Positions 1-8,062 of a stretch of 64,000 nt of DNA are shown here, one piece after another. Every line of letters starts with the position of its first letter. Positions within the stretch are counted from its first letter, which is position 1. The position numbers and the translations under genes were made by a program. Below the pieces are notes generated by a model. It was not told the DNA's origin. It was given only the letters and a program-made list of their open reading frames with translations, and ran no database searches. The DNA lies in NCBI RefSeq assembly GCF_014193845.1, contig NZ_JACHZX010000005.1:248001-312000 (forward strand), written 5' to 3'. Source of the DNA: Sphingomonas sp. BK345 (lineage in GTDB: Bacteria; Pseudomonadota; Alphaproteobacteria; Sphingomonadales; Sphingomonadaceae).

Positions 1-191
1 GCGCGATCGGGCTCGACGTCGGCGACCGCGACGGGCTGAAGGACGACGCGCAGGCGCTCCACGCCGCGCTCGACCGCTACGGCATCAGGCACGATTTCGC
101 GGTATATCCCGGCGACCATGTCAGCGGCGTGGCGACGCGCGTGCAGGATCAGGTGATCCCCTTCTTCTCCCGCGCTCTGGTGTTCCCGTGA
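1..191 (+). CDS. C-terminal end of a putative esterase (alpha/beta hydrolase fold), 5'-truncated by the window edge
   Basis: Only the last 62 codons are present, read in the frame ending at TGA 189-191. The tail contains a DFAVYPGDH motif; in D-type esterases (PF00756 family, including feruloyl and acetyl esterases) the His of this GDH/G.H segment is the catalytic His of the Ser-Asp-His triad. The amphipathic end (QDQVIPFFSRAL) also matches the terminal helix of that fold. The stop overlaps the GTG start of the GH43 gene (GTGA), so the two are translationally coupled, which suggests a shared role in removing side groups from hemicellulose. The nucleophile Ser lies outside the window, so the family call is an inference from the tail and the neighbour. 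Confidence 0.6.
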   Translation, partial: AIGLDVGDRDGLKDDAQALHAALDRYGIRHDFAVYPGDHVSGVATRVQDQVIPFFSRALVFP

Positions 192-1744
192 GGCGCGTCG
201 CGCTGGCGGCGCTGCTGCTCGCCGTCTCGGGGGTTGCGACCGCACAGGTGTGGCGCGCCGACCAGGGTGACGGCAGCTATCGCAACCCGGTGCTCTACGC
301 CGATTATCCCGACCCTGACGTGATCCGCGTCGGGCGTGACTATTATTTCGTCTCGACCACCTTCGTGAACGTCCCCGGCATCACGATCCTGCACAGTCGC
401 GACCTGATCAACTGGACGATCGCGACCCATGTCGCGACGAAGCTTGATGGCGACCCGCGCTACGATCTCGTCGGCGGCAACGCCTATCGCAAGGGTCTGT
501 ACGCCGCGAGCCTGCGCCACCACGACGGCACCTTCTATCTCGCGATCACCCCGGTCGGGCAGAAGACGCGGATCTACTACGCCAAGACCATCCGCGGCCC
601 ATGGCGCTACCACGAGCTGGACCGCGAGGCGTTCGATCCCGGCCTGTTCATCGAGTCCGACGGCCGCGCCTATCTGGCGACCGCCACCACCGCCGACGGC
701 ACGATCACGCTGCTGACGCTCGACCGCACGCTCTCCAAGGTCACCGCCGCGCGCAAGATTCATTACATCAAGGGCGCGGAAGGCTCGAAGCTGATCCGGC
801 GCGGCGACTATTACTACCTCTTCAACGCGCTGCCGCCGAGGCTGGCGCTGAGCGTGTCGCGCTCGCGCAGCCTGTTCGGCCCGTGGGAGACGCGCGATCA
901 GATCGACGATCGCAGCGGCGGCCACCAGGGGGCGCTGGTCGACCTGCCCGGCGGCGACTGGTTCGGCTTCGTGATGGAGGACAGCGGCGCGATCGGGCGG
1001 ATGACCAACGTCTCGCCCGTGTTCTGGAAAGACGACTGGCCCGTCTGGGGCACGCCCGACGCGCCGGGCCGCGTGCCCGCCCGCGCGCGCAAGCCGATCG
1101 CCGGCGGCGCCTTCGCCGAGCCGCCCTCGTCCGACACGTTCGACCGCCCGGCGCTGGGCGTCCAGTGGCAGTGGAACCACAATCCGGACGACCGCCGCTG
1201 GTCGCTGACCGATCGGCCGGGCTGGCTGCGGCTGCGCCCTACACGCGCGGCGCGCTTCTGGGAGGCACGCAACACGCTGACGCAGAAGGGCCAGGGGCCG
1301 GCCAGCCGCGGCGAGGTGGTGCTCGACCTCGCGCATCTCGCACCGGGCGACCGCTGCGGCTTCGGCACCCTCGGCCAGGTCAGCGCCAACCTTACCGCGA
1401 TGCGCGGAGCGGATGGACGCGCGTTACTGGCGATGGAGGTGACCGAGGACCAGGTCGAGGGCGCGCGTACCCAGACGCGCGCCTCCGTGCCACTCTCGGG
1501 CAATCGGCTGTGGCTGCGCACCGAGATGGACTTCAAGGCATCCAGCGGTCGCGTCGCGTACAGCGAGGACGGGCGCCGCTGGCGCGGGCTCGGCGGCGAA
1601 TTCCCGCTGCGCTTCGCCTGGCGCACCGGCACCTTCCAGGGCGAGCAGTTCGCCTTGTTCTGCTACGCGCCGGGCGAGAGCAAGGGGTGGGTGGACGTGG
1701 ACTCGTTCACGCTGTCGCCGGTGGCTGCGGACGCGCGGCCGTAG
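188..1744 (+). CDS. Glycoside hydrolase family 43 (beta-xylosidase / alpha-L-arabinofuranosidase type)
   Basis: 518 aa with a signal peptide (about residues 1-19, ending ATA-Q), so probably periplasmic or secreted. The GH43 five-bladed propeller fills roughly residues 30-300. The three acidic residues of the family are visible: the base Asp in YPDPDV (about D42), the pKa-modulating Asp in FDPGLF (about D150) and the acid Glu in KGAEGSKL (about E198). The remaining ~200 residues look like the concanavalin-like C-terminal domain of GH43 xylosidases. Family members release xylose or arabinose from xylan or arabinan oligosaccharides; substrate cannot be fixed from sequence alone. The GTG start overlaps the stop of the upstream esterase. 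The gene is convergent with the SGNH acetylesterase at 1860-3806. Confidence 0.9.
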   Translation: MRRVALAALLLAVSGVATAQVWRADQGDGSYRNPVLYADYPDPDVIRVGRDYYFVSTTFVNVPGITILHSRDLINWTIATHVATKLDGDPRYDLVGGNAYRKGLYAASLRHHDGTFYLAITPVGQKTRIYYAKTIRGPWRYHELDREAFDPGLFIESDGRAYLATATTADGTITLLTLDRTLSKVTAARKIHYIKGAEGSKLIRRGDYYYLFNALPPRLALSVSRSRSLFGPWETRDQIDDRSGGHQGALVDLPGGDWFGFVMEDSGAIGRMTNVSPVFWKDDWPVWGTPDAPGRVPARARKPIAGGAFAEPPSSDTFDRPALGVQWQWNHNPDDRRWSLTDRPGWLRLRPTRAARFWEARNTLTQKGQGPASRGEVVLDLAHLAPGDRCGFGTLGQVSANLTAMRGADGRALLAMEVTEDQVEGARTQTRASVPLSGNRLWLRTEMDFKASSGRVAYSEDGRRWRGLGGEFPLRFAWRTGTFQGEQFALFCYAPGESKGWVDVDSFTLSPVAADARP

Positions 1745-1859
1745 CGAGCGTAGGTGCTTAGCGATCATCCCCTTGCAGGGAAGGATGAGATGTTCTCACC
1801 TACAATGAGCGTCAAGGGGAGGCGCGGCCGCACCCCCCATAGCACTCGCGCCCGCCCGC

Positions 1860-3806
1860 TCACTCCACCGGCACGTCGAAGGTCCCCACCGGCAGCTGCC
1901 CCTCGTCGAACAGGTTCACCACCGGCGTCTCGGCCCAGGCGTAACGAACATGCGTCACCGGCTGGCCGTCGCCCGCGAGCGTCACCGTGTCGCCGGTGAC
2001 CGTCCCGGCGGCGAAGCGGCACGATCCCGCCGCCGCACCGCACAGCTCGAAGCCGATCGCCTGCGCCGCGCCGCGCGCGCTGAGCGCCCCGGTCGCCCCG
2101 GTGAAGCGCAGCACCGCGCCGCCGTCGGCGCCGCGCTTCGCCCCCGCGATCGCCGGGCCCGCCGGCGCGACCGGCTCGCCGTAGCGCGCCGCCCGCATCG
2201 CGCGCGCGAGCCGCAGCCCGACCTCGCGCTTCTCGCCCGGGTGGATGTCGAGCGCGTCGCCGAGGTCGAGCGCCACCGCCATCCCGGCGTGCGGGTCGGC
2301 CGCGGTGACGCGGCGCTGCGCGTCGCGCACCATGCCCCAGCCGCTCTCCGCGGGGGCCTTGGCGCGCGTGCCATAATCGGCGAGCTGCACCACCGCGAAT
2401 CCGGTCTCGGGCGTGCCCATCCGTCGCCGCCAGTCGGCGATCAGCGCGGTGAGGCGCCGGTCATAGCCGGGCAGGCCGGTGTCGGACTCGCCCTGATACC
2501 AGGCGATGCCGGCGAGCTGGAGCGGCGCGAGCGGCGCGATCATCGCGTTGTCGAGCGTGCCCGCGCCGTTGATGTCGTCCCACGGCACGCGTGGCGCACC
2601 GCCGCCGACCCGCTTGGCCATGGCGTAGCGCCAGCCGCCGTCGAGCGGGACGCTGCTGCCGTCGGCGAAGGTCAGCCGCATCCGCTCGGCCGGGCCGGTC
2701 ATCCCGCCCAGCGCGTAGACGTCGTCGTCGTTGACGGTGATGACGTTGCGCCCGGCGCGTAGCGTGCCGGCGGGCAGCGCGTAGACGCGCGGTTGCGACG
2801 CGAGACTGCTCGAGCCGACGCCGACGCCATTGACCCAGGTGGTGTCGGCGTCGTCGACGGTGCCGATCGAAAGCGTCGCCGGTCCGCGCGCCTGCGCCGG
2901 CGTGAGCTCGACCGTCTTCTGGTACCAGATCATGCCGTTATAGTCGGCCAGCTCGGGCACGCCCCAGGTCTCGAAGTTGGTCAGCGCCGGCACCGCGCGC
3001 CAGTCGAGCGCGGCGTCGGGTTGCCACGGCTCCTTGCCATGCGCGTCGCCGCTGGCGCCGCGCCACCACTCCTCCCACTGCCCGATCGCGCGGCGCACCG
3101 CCGCAGCGGGGTCACGGGCGTAGAGCGCGATCAGCGCCGCGGCATCCGACTGGCCGCCCGCGCGCAGCGCGGTGTCGCTCATCCAGGCGCTGATCCGCGA
3201 CCCGCCCCAGCTGGAGTGGATCGCGCCGATCGGCACCTTCTGCGTCCGCCGCAGCGACTGCACCATGTAGAAGCAGGCGGCCGAGAAGCTGCCGACGTTC
3301 TCCGGCCCCGCCGCTTGCCAGCGCGGCGCGGTGGCGAGCCGGTCGAGCGGCGTGGCGCCGGCATTCTTGGCGATCGTCAGCAGCCGCAGCTGCGGGTCAA
3401 GCGGCGGGTGGGCGTCGGCGAACAGGGTCTGCGCGTCGCCGACGGTCAGCTCCATGTTGCTCTGGCCGGAGCAGAGGAAGACGTCGCCGATCAGGATGTC
3501 GCCCAGCAGCTTCGCCCCGCTCGGCGCCGCCACGGTCAACTCATAGGGACCGCCCGCGGGCAGGGCGGGGAGGCGGGCGGCGAAGCGGCCGTCACGCGCC
3601 GCCGTAGCACTGACGCTATGGCCGGCGAGACTGATCATCACCGTCTCACCCGGTGTCGCGGTGCCGCGCACGTCGATCGGCCGGTCGCGCTGGAGCACCG
3701 CATGCTCGCCGATCGCGCCGTCGAGCGTCGGCGCCGCGAGCGCGGGGGTGGCGACGGCGGAGGCGGCGAGCAGGACGGCGAGGCCGCGCGCGAGACGGAT
3801 CGGCAT
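1860..3806 (-). CDS. SGNH-fold carbohydrate O-acetylesterase (sialate O-acetylesterase-like, CE20-like architecture)
   Basis: 648 aa with a signal peptide (residues 1-24, ATPALA-A). An N-terminal beta domain precedes SGNH block I, with the nucleophile Ser in LCSGQSNMEL (about S116). The catalytic Asp/His pair appears late as DALDIHPGEK. Between the two SGNH halves sits an inserted jelly-roll-like segment (around TVDDADTTWVNGVGVGS), the arrangement of CE20 acetylesterases acting on plant glycans. A WYQGESDTG motif is also typical of the family. It likely removes acetyl groups from xylan or xyloglucan oligosaccharides in the periplasm, complementing the GH43 enzyme next door. True sialic acid activity is less likely: no sialate catabolism genes are nearby. 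Confidence 0.85.
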   Translation of the reverse strand: MPIRLARGLAVLLAASAVATPALAAPTLDGAIGEHAVLQRDRPIDVRGTATPGETVMISLAGHSVSATAARDGRFAARLPALPAGGPYELTVAAPSGAKLLGDILIGDVFLCSGQSNMELTVGDAQTLFADAHPPLDPQLRLLTIAKNAGATPLDRLATAPRWQAAGPENVGSFSAACFYMVQSLRRTQKVPIGAIHSSWGGSRISAWMSDTALRAGGQSDAAALIALYARDPAAAVRRAIGQWEEWWRGASGDAHGKEPWQPDAALDWRAVPALTNFETWGVPELADYNGMIWYQKTVELTPAQARGPATLSIGTVDDADTTWVNGVGVGSSSLASQPRVYALPAGTLRAGRNVITVNDDDVYALGGMTGPAERMRLTFADGSSVPLDGGWRYAMAKRVGGGAPRVPWDDINGAGTLDNAMIAPLAPLQLAGIAWYQGESDTGLPGYDRRLTALIADWRRRMGTPETGFAVVQLADYGTRAKAPAESGWGMVRDAQRRVTAADPHAGMAVALDLGDALDIHPGEKREVGLRLARAMRAARYGEPVAPAGPAIAGAKRGADGGAVLRFTGATGALSARGAAQAIGFELCGAAAGSCRFAAGTVTGDTVTLAGDGQPVTHVRYAWAETPVVNLFDEGQLPVGTFDVPVE

Positions 3807-3926
3807 GGGGCAGAAGTTCCGCTGTACGATCGGCGCCGGGATCGATGCCGGACGACGCGGGAGGCGTCGCCGGCACGAGACTGCGTCAGCCCGCGTCGCG
3901 ACGCAATCGCCCGTGATGTCGGATGC

Positions 3927-4394
3927 TTAGCCCGATCGCCGCCGGGCGCGCTGGATCGCCTCGTCTAGCGCGGAGAGGAAGCGCGAGCGGTCCTCCTTGG
4001 CGAACGGCGGCGGGCCGCCGACCCGGTCGCCGCCCGCGCGCAGGTCACTCATGATCGCGCGCACCGCCACCGCGCTGCCGATCGAGTTGGCGGTGAACGG
4101 GCGGCCGTTGGGACCGATCACCGCCGCCGCGCCCGCCTTGATCGCGCGGTCGGCGAGCAGGATGTCGGCGGTGACCACGATCGCACCCGCGTCGGTGTGC
4201 TCGGCGATCCAATCGTCCGCCGCGTCGAACGCGTCGCTCACGATCACGCGCTCGATCAGCGGGTGCGCGGGAACCCGCAGGTGCGCGTTGCTCACGATCG
4301 CGACCGGTACCTCGAGCCGGTAGGCGACCCGGTAGATCTCCTCCTTCACGGGGCAGGCGTCGGCGTCGACTAGGATATGTACGCGCTGGGCCAT
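3927..4394 (-). CDS. YaiI/YqxD family protein (UPF0178, DUF188)
   Basis: 155 aa from the preferred ATG at 4394, which begins MAQRVHILVDADACPVK. The N-terminal VDADACPVK block and the central TADILLADRAI and GRPFTANSIG blocks are the hallmarks of the UPF0178 family. It is a PIN-like NYN-type fold of unknown biochemical role, often suspected to be a nuclease. An upstream in-frame start at 4439 would add 15 residues and overlap the patatin gene by 4 bases. I prefer the internal ATG because family members begin close to the VDAD strand and are about 150 aa long. It probably shares a transcript with the patatin gene upstream. Confidence 0.85.
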   Translation of the reverse strand: MAQRVHILVDADACPVKEEIYRVAYRLEVPVAIVSNAHLRVPAHPLIERVIVSDAFDAADDWIAEHTDAGAIVVTADILLADRAIKAGAAAVIGPNGRPFTANSIGSAVAVRAIMSDLRAGGDRVGGPPPFAKEDRSRFLSALDEAIQRARRRSG

Positions 4395-4435
4395 CGCCGC
4401 GCTCTGCCACAAAGCCGCGGGCGCGTCGCCACGGA

Positions 4436-6568
4436 TCACGGCAGCTCGGCGCGCGGGTCCGAGTCGATGCCGGGGCGCAGCCGCAGCGCCTGCTTGGGCC
4501 GCGGCGCGCCGGGGCGTCCGTTGACCCGGTCGACACCGTCGATCGCGGGCGTCGGCGCGAGCGTGGCGAGCGACTCGATACCCGCGGCCATGTCGAGCGC
4601 AAGCGCGCGCTGCATCGCGTTGGCAAGGGGATAGCCTGGCCGCGTCGTCATCGTCTCGCCCGCGACGGTGCCCGCCCCCTCCGTCATCCGCTCGATGCTG
4701 GGCGCCTGATGGAGCGGGTCGGTCGCCGGCAGCGCGGCGCGCGCGCGATCGTCTTCCCAGCCGGCGGTGAAGCGCGACGCGGCGACCTCGAGGCCGGCGA
4801 GAAAGGCGCGGAAGCGGACGAAGCGATGATTGGCCCAGTTGAGCACGAGCCGCTCGCCCGCGAACAGCGGGTCGAGCAGCGTGTCGGGAACGAAGCGCGC
4901 CGCGATCACCTCGCCGGCGCGGACGCCGCGGCGCTGGAGGTCGGCGATCACAGCCGCGCCCATCGCGACGTTGAACCCGCCCTCGCCGTCACGCATCCGG
5001 ACATGGACGATCCGGTCGCGATAGCCGGGCACGTCGATCAGCTGGTTGTCGCCCCACTGGCGCGCCGTGGTGATGATCCGGCCCGCGAAGCGCAGCAGCC
5101 GGGCCGCCGGTGCGCCCGCGGCGAAGCGCGTGTAACTCGCCAGCCGGCCGCGATTGGTGCGCAGCATATACACCATCTCCTCCGGCCGCGCGTCGGCGGG
5201 CGCGAGGCCCGGATCGGGCGGTGCGGGATCGGCGGGACCGTGCTCGGGCTGAAGCTCGTCGTCGTGATAGAGCAGGTTGAGGCAGAAGGTGGGTCGCGTC
5301 GGGATCGGCGCGTCGAACAGGTGGAGCGGGAAGTTCGAGGTGATCCCGCCGTCGGTGATCCACAGCTCCGCCAGCTCGCGCCCGCCGCCCGGCGCCGCCG
5401 CCCGCTCACGCAGCACGTAGAGGCGCACCGCGCGGAACAGGAAGGGGAAGCTCAGCGACATGCGGACGCCGACGAGCACCGGCAGATCCTCCGGCCGCGG
5501 CAGGCGGACGAACGCGTCGGCGTCGGCGCCGAGATCGACCGCGGCGAGATCGTCGCGCGGGTCGGTCGGCGCGCGCTGGTGTGCCACCATCCAGGCGACG
5601 ATCTCGGGCGGGAACAGCGCGGCCAGGTCGGTGCGGCGCGCGTAGAGCAGGTCCTCGCGGCGAAGGAAGGGCAGCTGCACCGACAGAGCGCGGTTGATGT
5701 CGGATGCGACGAGCACCAGCTCGATGTCGCGGCTCATGGTCCCCAGCGTCGCGTCGGGGCGTCGCGGATCCTCGGCCGCGCGCAGGGCCGCGGCCAGCGC
5801 GGCCTCGCGGTTCGGCCCGGCGCGGCGGTGCGACGCCGCCCACAGATCGCCGAAGGTGAGCGGCTCGTCGAGCGTCAGCCCGGCGAGCTCCTGAAAGCGC
5901 GCGTGCAGCCATTCGGTGAGCGCCGGCAGCGGCTCGCCGCCGGGGCGCGCTCGCGCCAGGCCCGAGCAGAAGCCATAGCCGTTGGCGGCGACCGCGCGCA
6001 GGCCAGCGCGCAGCGTCGGCCACCAGAAGAGCGTCGCCAGCAACAACGTCAGCGCGGGCAGGCCGACGAGCAGGAGCAGCAGCAGCGCCACGGCAAGCGC
6101 CGCGCCGCGCGCGGGTTCGAGCCACAGCAGGGCCGCCGCCACCAGGCCGAGTGCCAGCGCCGCCCACCAGAAGGCGGAGAGCGCGACGACTCCGGCCGCG
6201 CCGGCGACGCCGCGTGCGCCCGCGGCGGACTGGAGACGGCGCAGCAGGTGGAAGAGCGGCGCCGTGTCGGGGTCGGGTTCGAACAGATGCTGGAGCAGCG
6301 GCGCGCCGCCATGCTGCTGGCCGAGCTCGGCCGCCAATCCTTCCAGCCGCTCGCGCGCCTGCGGGTGCCGGCCGGAGCGGCGCCCGAACTCCATCGCCGC
6401 CGCAGCCGCGGCACCGATCGCACCCGCCGAAGTGCCGCCGATCGAGCGCAAGCGGTAGGTCGCGGCGATAGCGGCGATCGCGCCGGGATAGATCACGCCG
6501 CTCGTTACGCCGCCCTTCATCACGAGGTCACATTCGAGCGGCGCGCGGTCAGGTCCGATCGGCATCAT
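4436..6568 (-). CDS. Patatin-like phospholipase with an internal membrane hairpin
   Basis: 710 aa. The patatin catalytic dyad is intact: oxyanion glycines in MKGGVTSG, nucleophile Ser in IGGTSAGAIG (about S47) and catalytic Asp in the DGG motif of WITDGGITSNFP (about D406). Between them, residues about 121-180 form two long hydrophobic stretches flanking LEPARG, predicted to be a transmembrane hairpin inserted in the patatin domain. There is no signal peptide, so the catalytic part probably faces the cytoplasm while tethered to the inner membrane. Patatin-like proteins hydrolyse acyl esters of phospholipids. The long C-terminal extension (after about 560) has no domain I recognise. It is divergent from the ECF41 module. 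Confidence 0.85.
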   Translation of the reverse strand: MMPIGPDRAPLECDLVMKGGVTSGVIYPGAIAAIAATYRLRSIGGTSAGAIGAAAAAAMEFGRRSGRHPQARERLEGLAAELGQQHGGAPLLQHLFEPDPDTAPLFHLLRRLQSAAGARGVAGAAGVVALSAFWWAALALGLVAAALLWLEPARGAALAVALLLLLLVGLPALTLLLATLFWWPTLRAGLRAVAANGYGFCSGLARARPGGEPLPALTEWLHARFQELAGLTLDEPLTFGDLWAASHRRAGPNREAALAAALRAAEDPRRPDATLGTMSRDIELVLVASDINRALSVQLPFLRREDLLYARRTDLAALFPPEIVAWMVAHQRAPTDPRDDLAAVDLGADADAFVRLPRPEDLPVLVGVRMSLSFPFLFRAVRLYVLRERAAAPGGGRELAELWITDGGITSNFPLHLFDAPIPTRPTFCLNLLYHDDELQPEHGPADPAPPDPGLAPADARPEEMVYMLRTNRGRLASYTRFAAGAPAARLLRFAGRIITTARQWGDNQLIDVPGYRDRIVHVRMRDGEGGFNVAMGAAVIADLQRRGVRAGEVIAARFVPDTLLDPLFAGERLVLNWANHRFVRFRAFLAGLEVAASRFTAGWEDDRARAALPATDPLHQAPSIERMTEGAGTVAGETMTTRPGYPLANAMQRALALDMAAGIESLATLAPTPAIDGVDRVNGRPGAPRPKQALRLRPGIDSDPRAELP

Positions 6569-6666
6569 CCTGGCTCCCGCGGGCGGCTCTCGCGCCCGGG
6601 TGCAGCGTAGCGTACCTCGATGCAGGCGGTAAGATGCGCCGCGGCGAGGGGAGCGTCGCGCGCGCG

Positions 6667-6693
6667 TGTCACACCGGCAGGATCTGTCTCGTC
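6667..6693 (+). promoter_or_regulatory. Probable ECF41-dependent promoter
   Basis: TGTCACA at 6667-6673, then 16 bases, then CGTC at 6690-6693. This is the -35/-10 arrangement reported for ECF41 sigma factors. It lies 43 bases upstream of the carboxymuconolactone decarboxylase-like start and ahead of the sigma gene itself, so it implies autoregulation of the two-gene unit. The spacing and both elements are seen directly; activity is inferred. Confidence 0.75.
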
Positions 6694-6735
6694 ATACCGG
6701 CGAGCGCGACGTTCCGCGTGACGAGGAGACCGACC

Positions 6736-7188
6736 ATGACCGCCCGTATTTCCACCCCGCACGCGCTCGCCCCGGAGGGGATCAAGGCGATGATGGCGCT
6801 GGAGCAGAGCCTCGCTCACAGCGGGATCGACCATCGACTGCTCGAACTGGTGAAATATCGCGTGTCGCAGATCAATGGCTGCGCCTTCTGTCTGCACATG
6901 CACGCCACCGACCTGCGCCGCCACGGCGAGAGCGAGCTGCGGCTCTACCTGCTCACCGCCTGGCGCGAGTCGACGCTCTACTCGGAGCGCGAGCGCGCCG
7001 CACTCGGCTGGGCCGAGGCGCTGACCCACCTGCCCGAGAGCCAGGCACCCGACGCCGACTATGCGGCGCTCGCCGCGGTCTTCTCGGAGAGCGAGCGGGT
7101 GTGGCTGACGCTCGCGATCGGCGCGATCAACAGCTGGAACCGGCTGCAGGTCGGCTTCCGCGTGCCGCACCCGGCCGCCGATGCCTGA
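6736..7188 (+). CDS. Carboxymuconolactone decarboxylase family / AhpD-like protein
   Basis: 150 aa from the ATG at 6736, preceded by ACGAGGAG as ribosome-binding site. The segment NGCAFCLHMH carries the CxxC plus downstream His seen in AhpD-type alkylhydroperoxidases and CMD-family proteins, which are redox-active, proton-relay enzymes. An upstream in-frame extension to 6634 is rejected because it runs through the ECF41 promoter and is not family-like. The gene overlaps the sigma factor by 8 bases. ECF41 sigma factors are known to be linked to one of three gene types, of which CMD is one, so this protein is probably the main regulon member. Its substrate is unknown. Confidence 0.88.
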   Translation: MTARISTPHALAPEGIKAMMALEQSLAHSGIDHRLLELVKYRVSQINGCAFCLHMHATDLRRHGESELRLYLLTAWRESTLYSERERAALGWAEALTHLPESQAPDADYAALAAVFSESERVWLTLAIGAINSWNRLQVGFRVPHPAADA

Positions 7189-8062
7189 CGCGCGCGCCTT
7201 CGCCGCCGAGCGGGGGCGGCTGGTGCGGCTGGCCTATCGCATGACCGGTTCGCTCGCCGAGGCGGAGGACGTGGTGCAGGACGCCTGGCTGCGCTGGGCG
7301 GGTACCGCGCCGGGCACGGTGGCGGACCCGGCGGCGTGGTTGACGCGGACGGTGACCCGGCTGTGCCTCGATCACCTGAAGTCGGCGCGCGTCCGCCGCG
7401 AGACCTATGTCGGCGCGTGGTTGCCCGAGCCGCTGCTCGGCACGGCCGACCCTGAGCCGCTCGCGGACGATCTGACGCTGACGCTGATGCTGGCGCTCGA
7501 GCGGCTTTCCCCGCTCGAGCGCGCCGCCTTCCTGCTCCACGACGTGTTCGAGGTCGCGTTGCCCGAGGTGGCGGCGACGCTCGACCGCGCCCCCGCCGCG
7601 GTGCGCCAGCTCGCCGCCCGCGCGCGCCGCCACGTCGCGGCGGCGCGTCCGCGCTACATGGTCGATCGCGCCGAGGCGGAGCGGATCGCCGCCGCCTTCT
7701 TCGCGGCGTCGCGCGACGGCGATAGCACCGCGCTAGCGGGGCTGCTCGCCGCCGACGTCGCGATTCACGCCGACGGGGGCGGGCGCGTGCTCGCGTTCCG
7801 CAACGTCATCCGCGGCGTGGACCGCGTGCGGCGGCTGTATGCCGGACTGGCGCGCAAGCATGGCGACACACCACCGGTGCTGCTCGCGATGCGCTGGATC
7901 GACGGGCTGCCCGGCTATGTCAGTCGCGAGCGCGGCGACGTGGTGCAGACCACCGCGCTCGAATTGCGCGACGGTCGTATCGCCGCCGTCTACGTCGTGC
8001 GCAACCCCGACAAGCTCGCGCACGTCATCGCGCTTCACGCGGCAGCGGCCACGCGCGGCTGA
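7181..8062 (+). CDS. ECF41-family RNA polymerase sigma factor with SnoaL-like C-terminal domain
   Basis: 293 aa. Sigma region 2 spans about residues 8-75 (AEDVVQDAWLRW) and region 4 about 105-160. A ~130-residue SnoaL-like C-terminal extension follows. The three signatures of ECF41 are all present: WLPEPL in the linker (about 80-85), ADGGGR in the extension and NPDKL near the end (about 275-279). In this family the extension acts as a fused regulator that replaces a separate anti-sigma factor; consistent with this, no anti-sigma gene is nearby. It is translationally coupled to the CMD-like gene and is likely autoregulated from the promoter at 6667. Its last 28 bases overlap the convergent MFS gene. 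Confidence 0.93.
   Translation: MPDARAFAAERGRLVRLAYRMTGSLAEAEDVVQDAWLRWAGTAPGTVADPAAWLTRTVTRLCLDHLKSARVRRETYVGAWLPEPLLGTADPEPLADDLTLTLMLALERLSPLERAAFLLHDVFEVALPEVAATLDRAPAAVRQLAARARRHVAAARPRYMVDRAEAERIAAAFFAASRDGDSTALAGLLAADVAIHADGGGRVLAFRNVIRGVDRVRRLYAGLARKHGDTPPVLLAMRWIDGLPGYVSRERGDVVQTTALELRDGRIAAVYVVRNPDKLAHVIALHAAAATRG

Noticed and set aside
1745..1859. Possible hairpin terminator between the convergent GH43 and acetylesterase genes
   Set aside because: The stem TCATCC/GGATGA is short and lacks a T-tract; not strong enough to list.
4709..6610. 633-codon plus-strand frame
   Set aside because: Antisense to the patatin-like gene, Arg/Glu-rich, no homology recognised.
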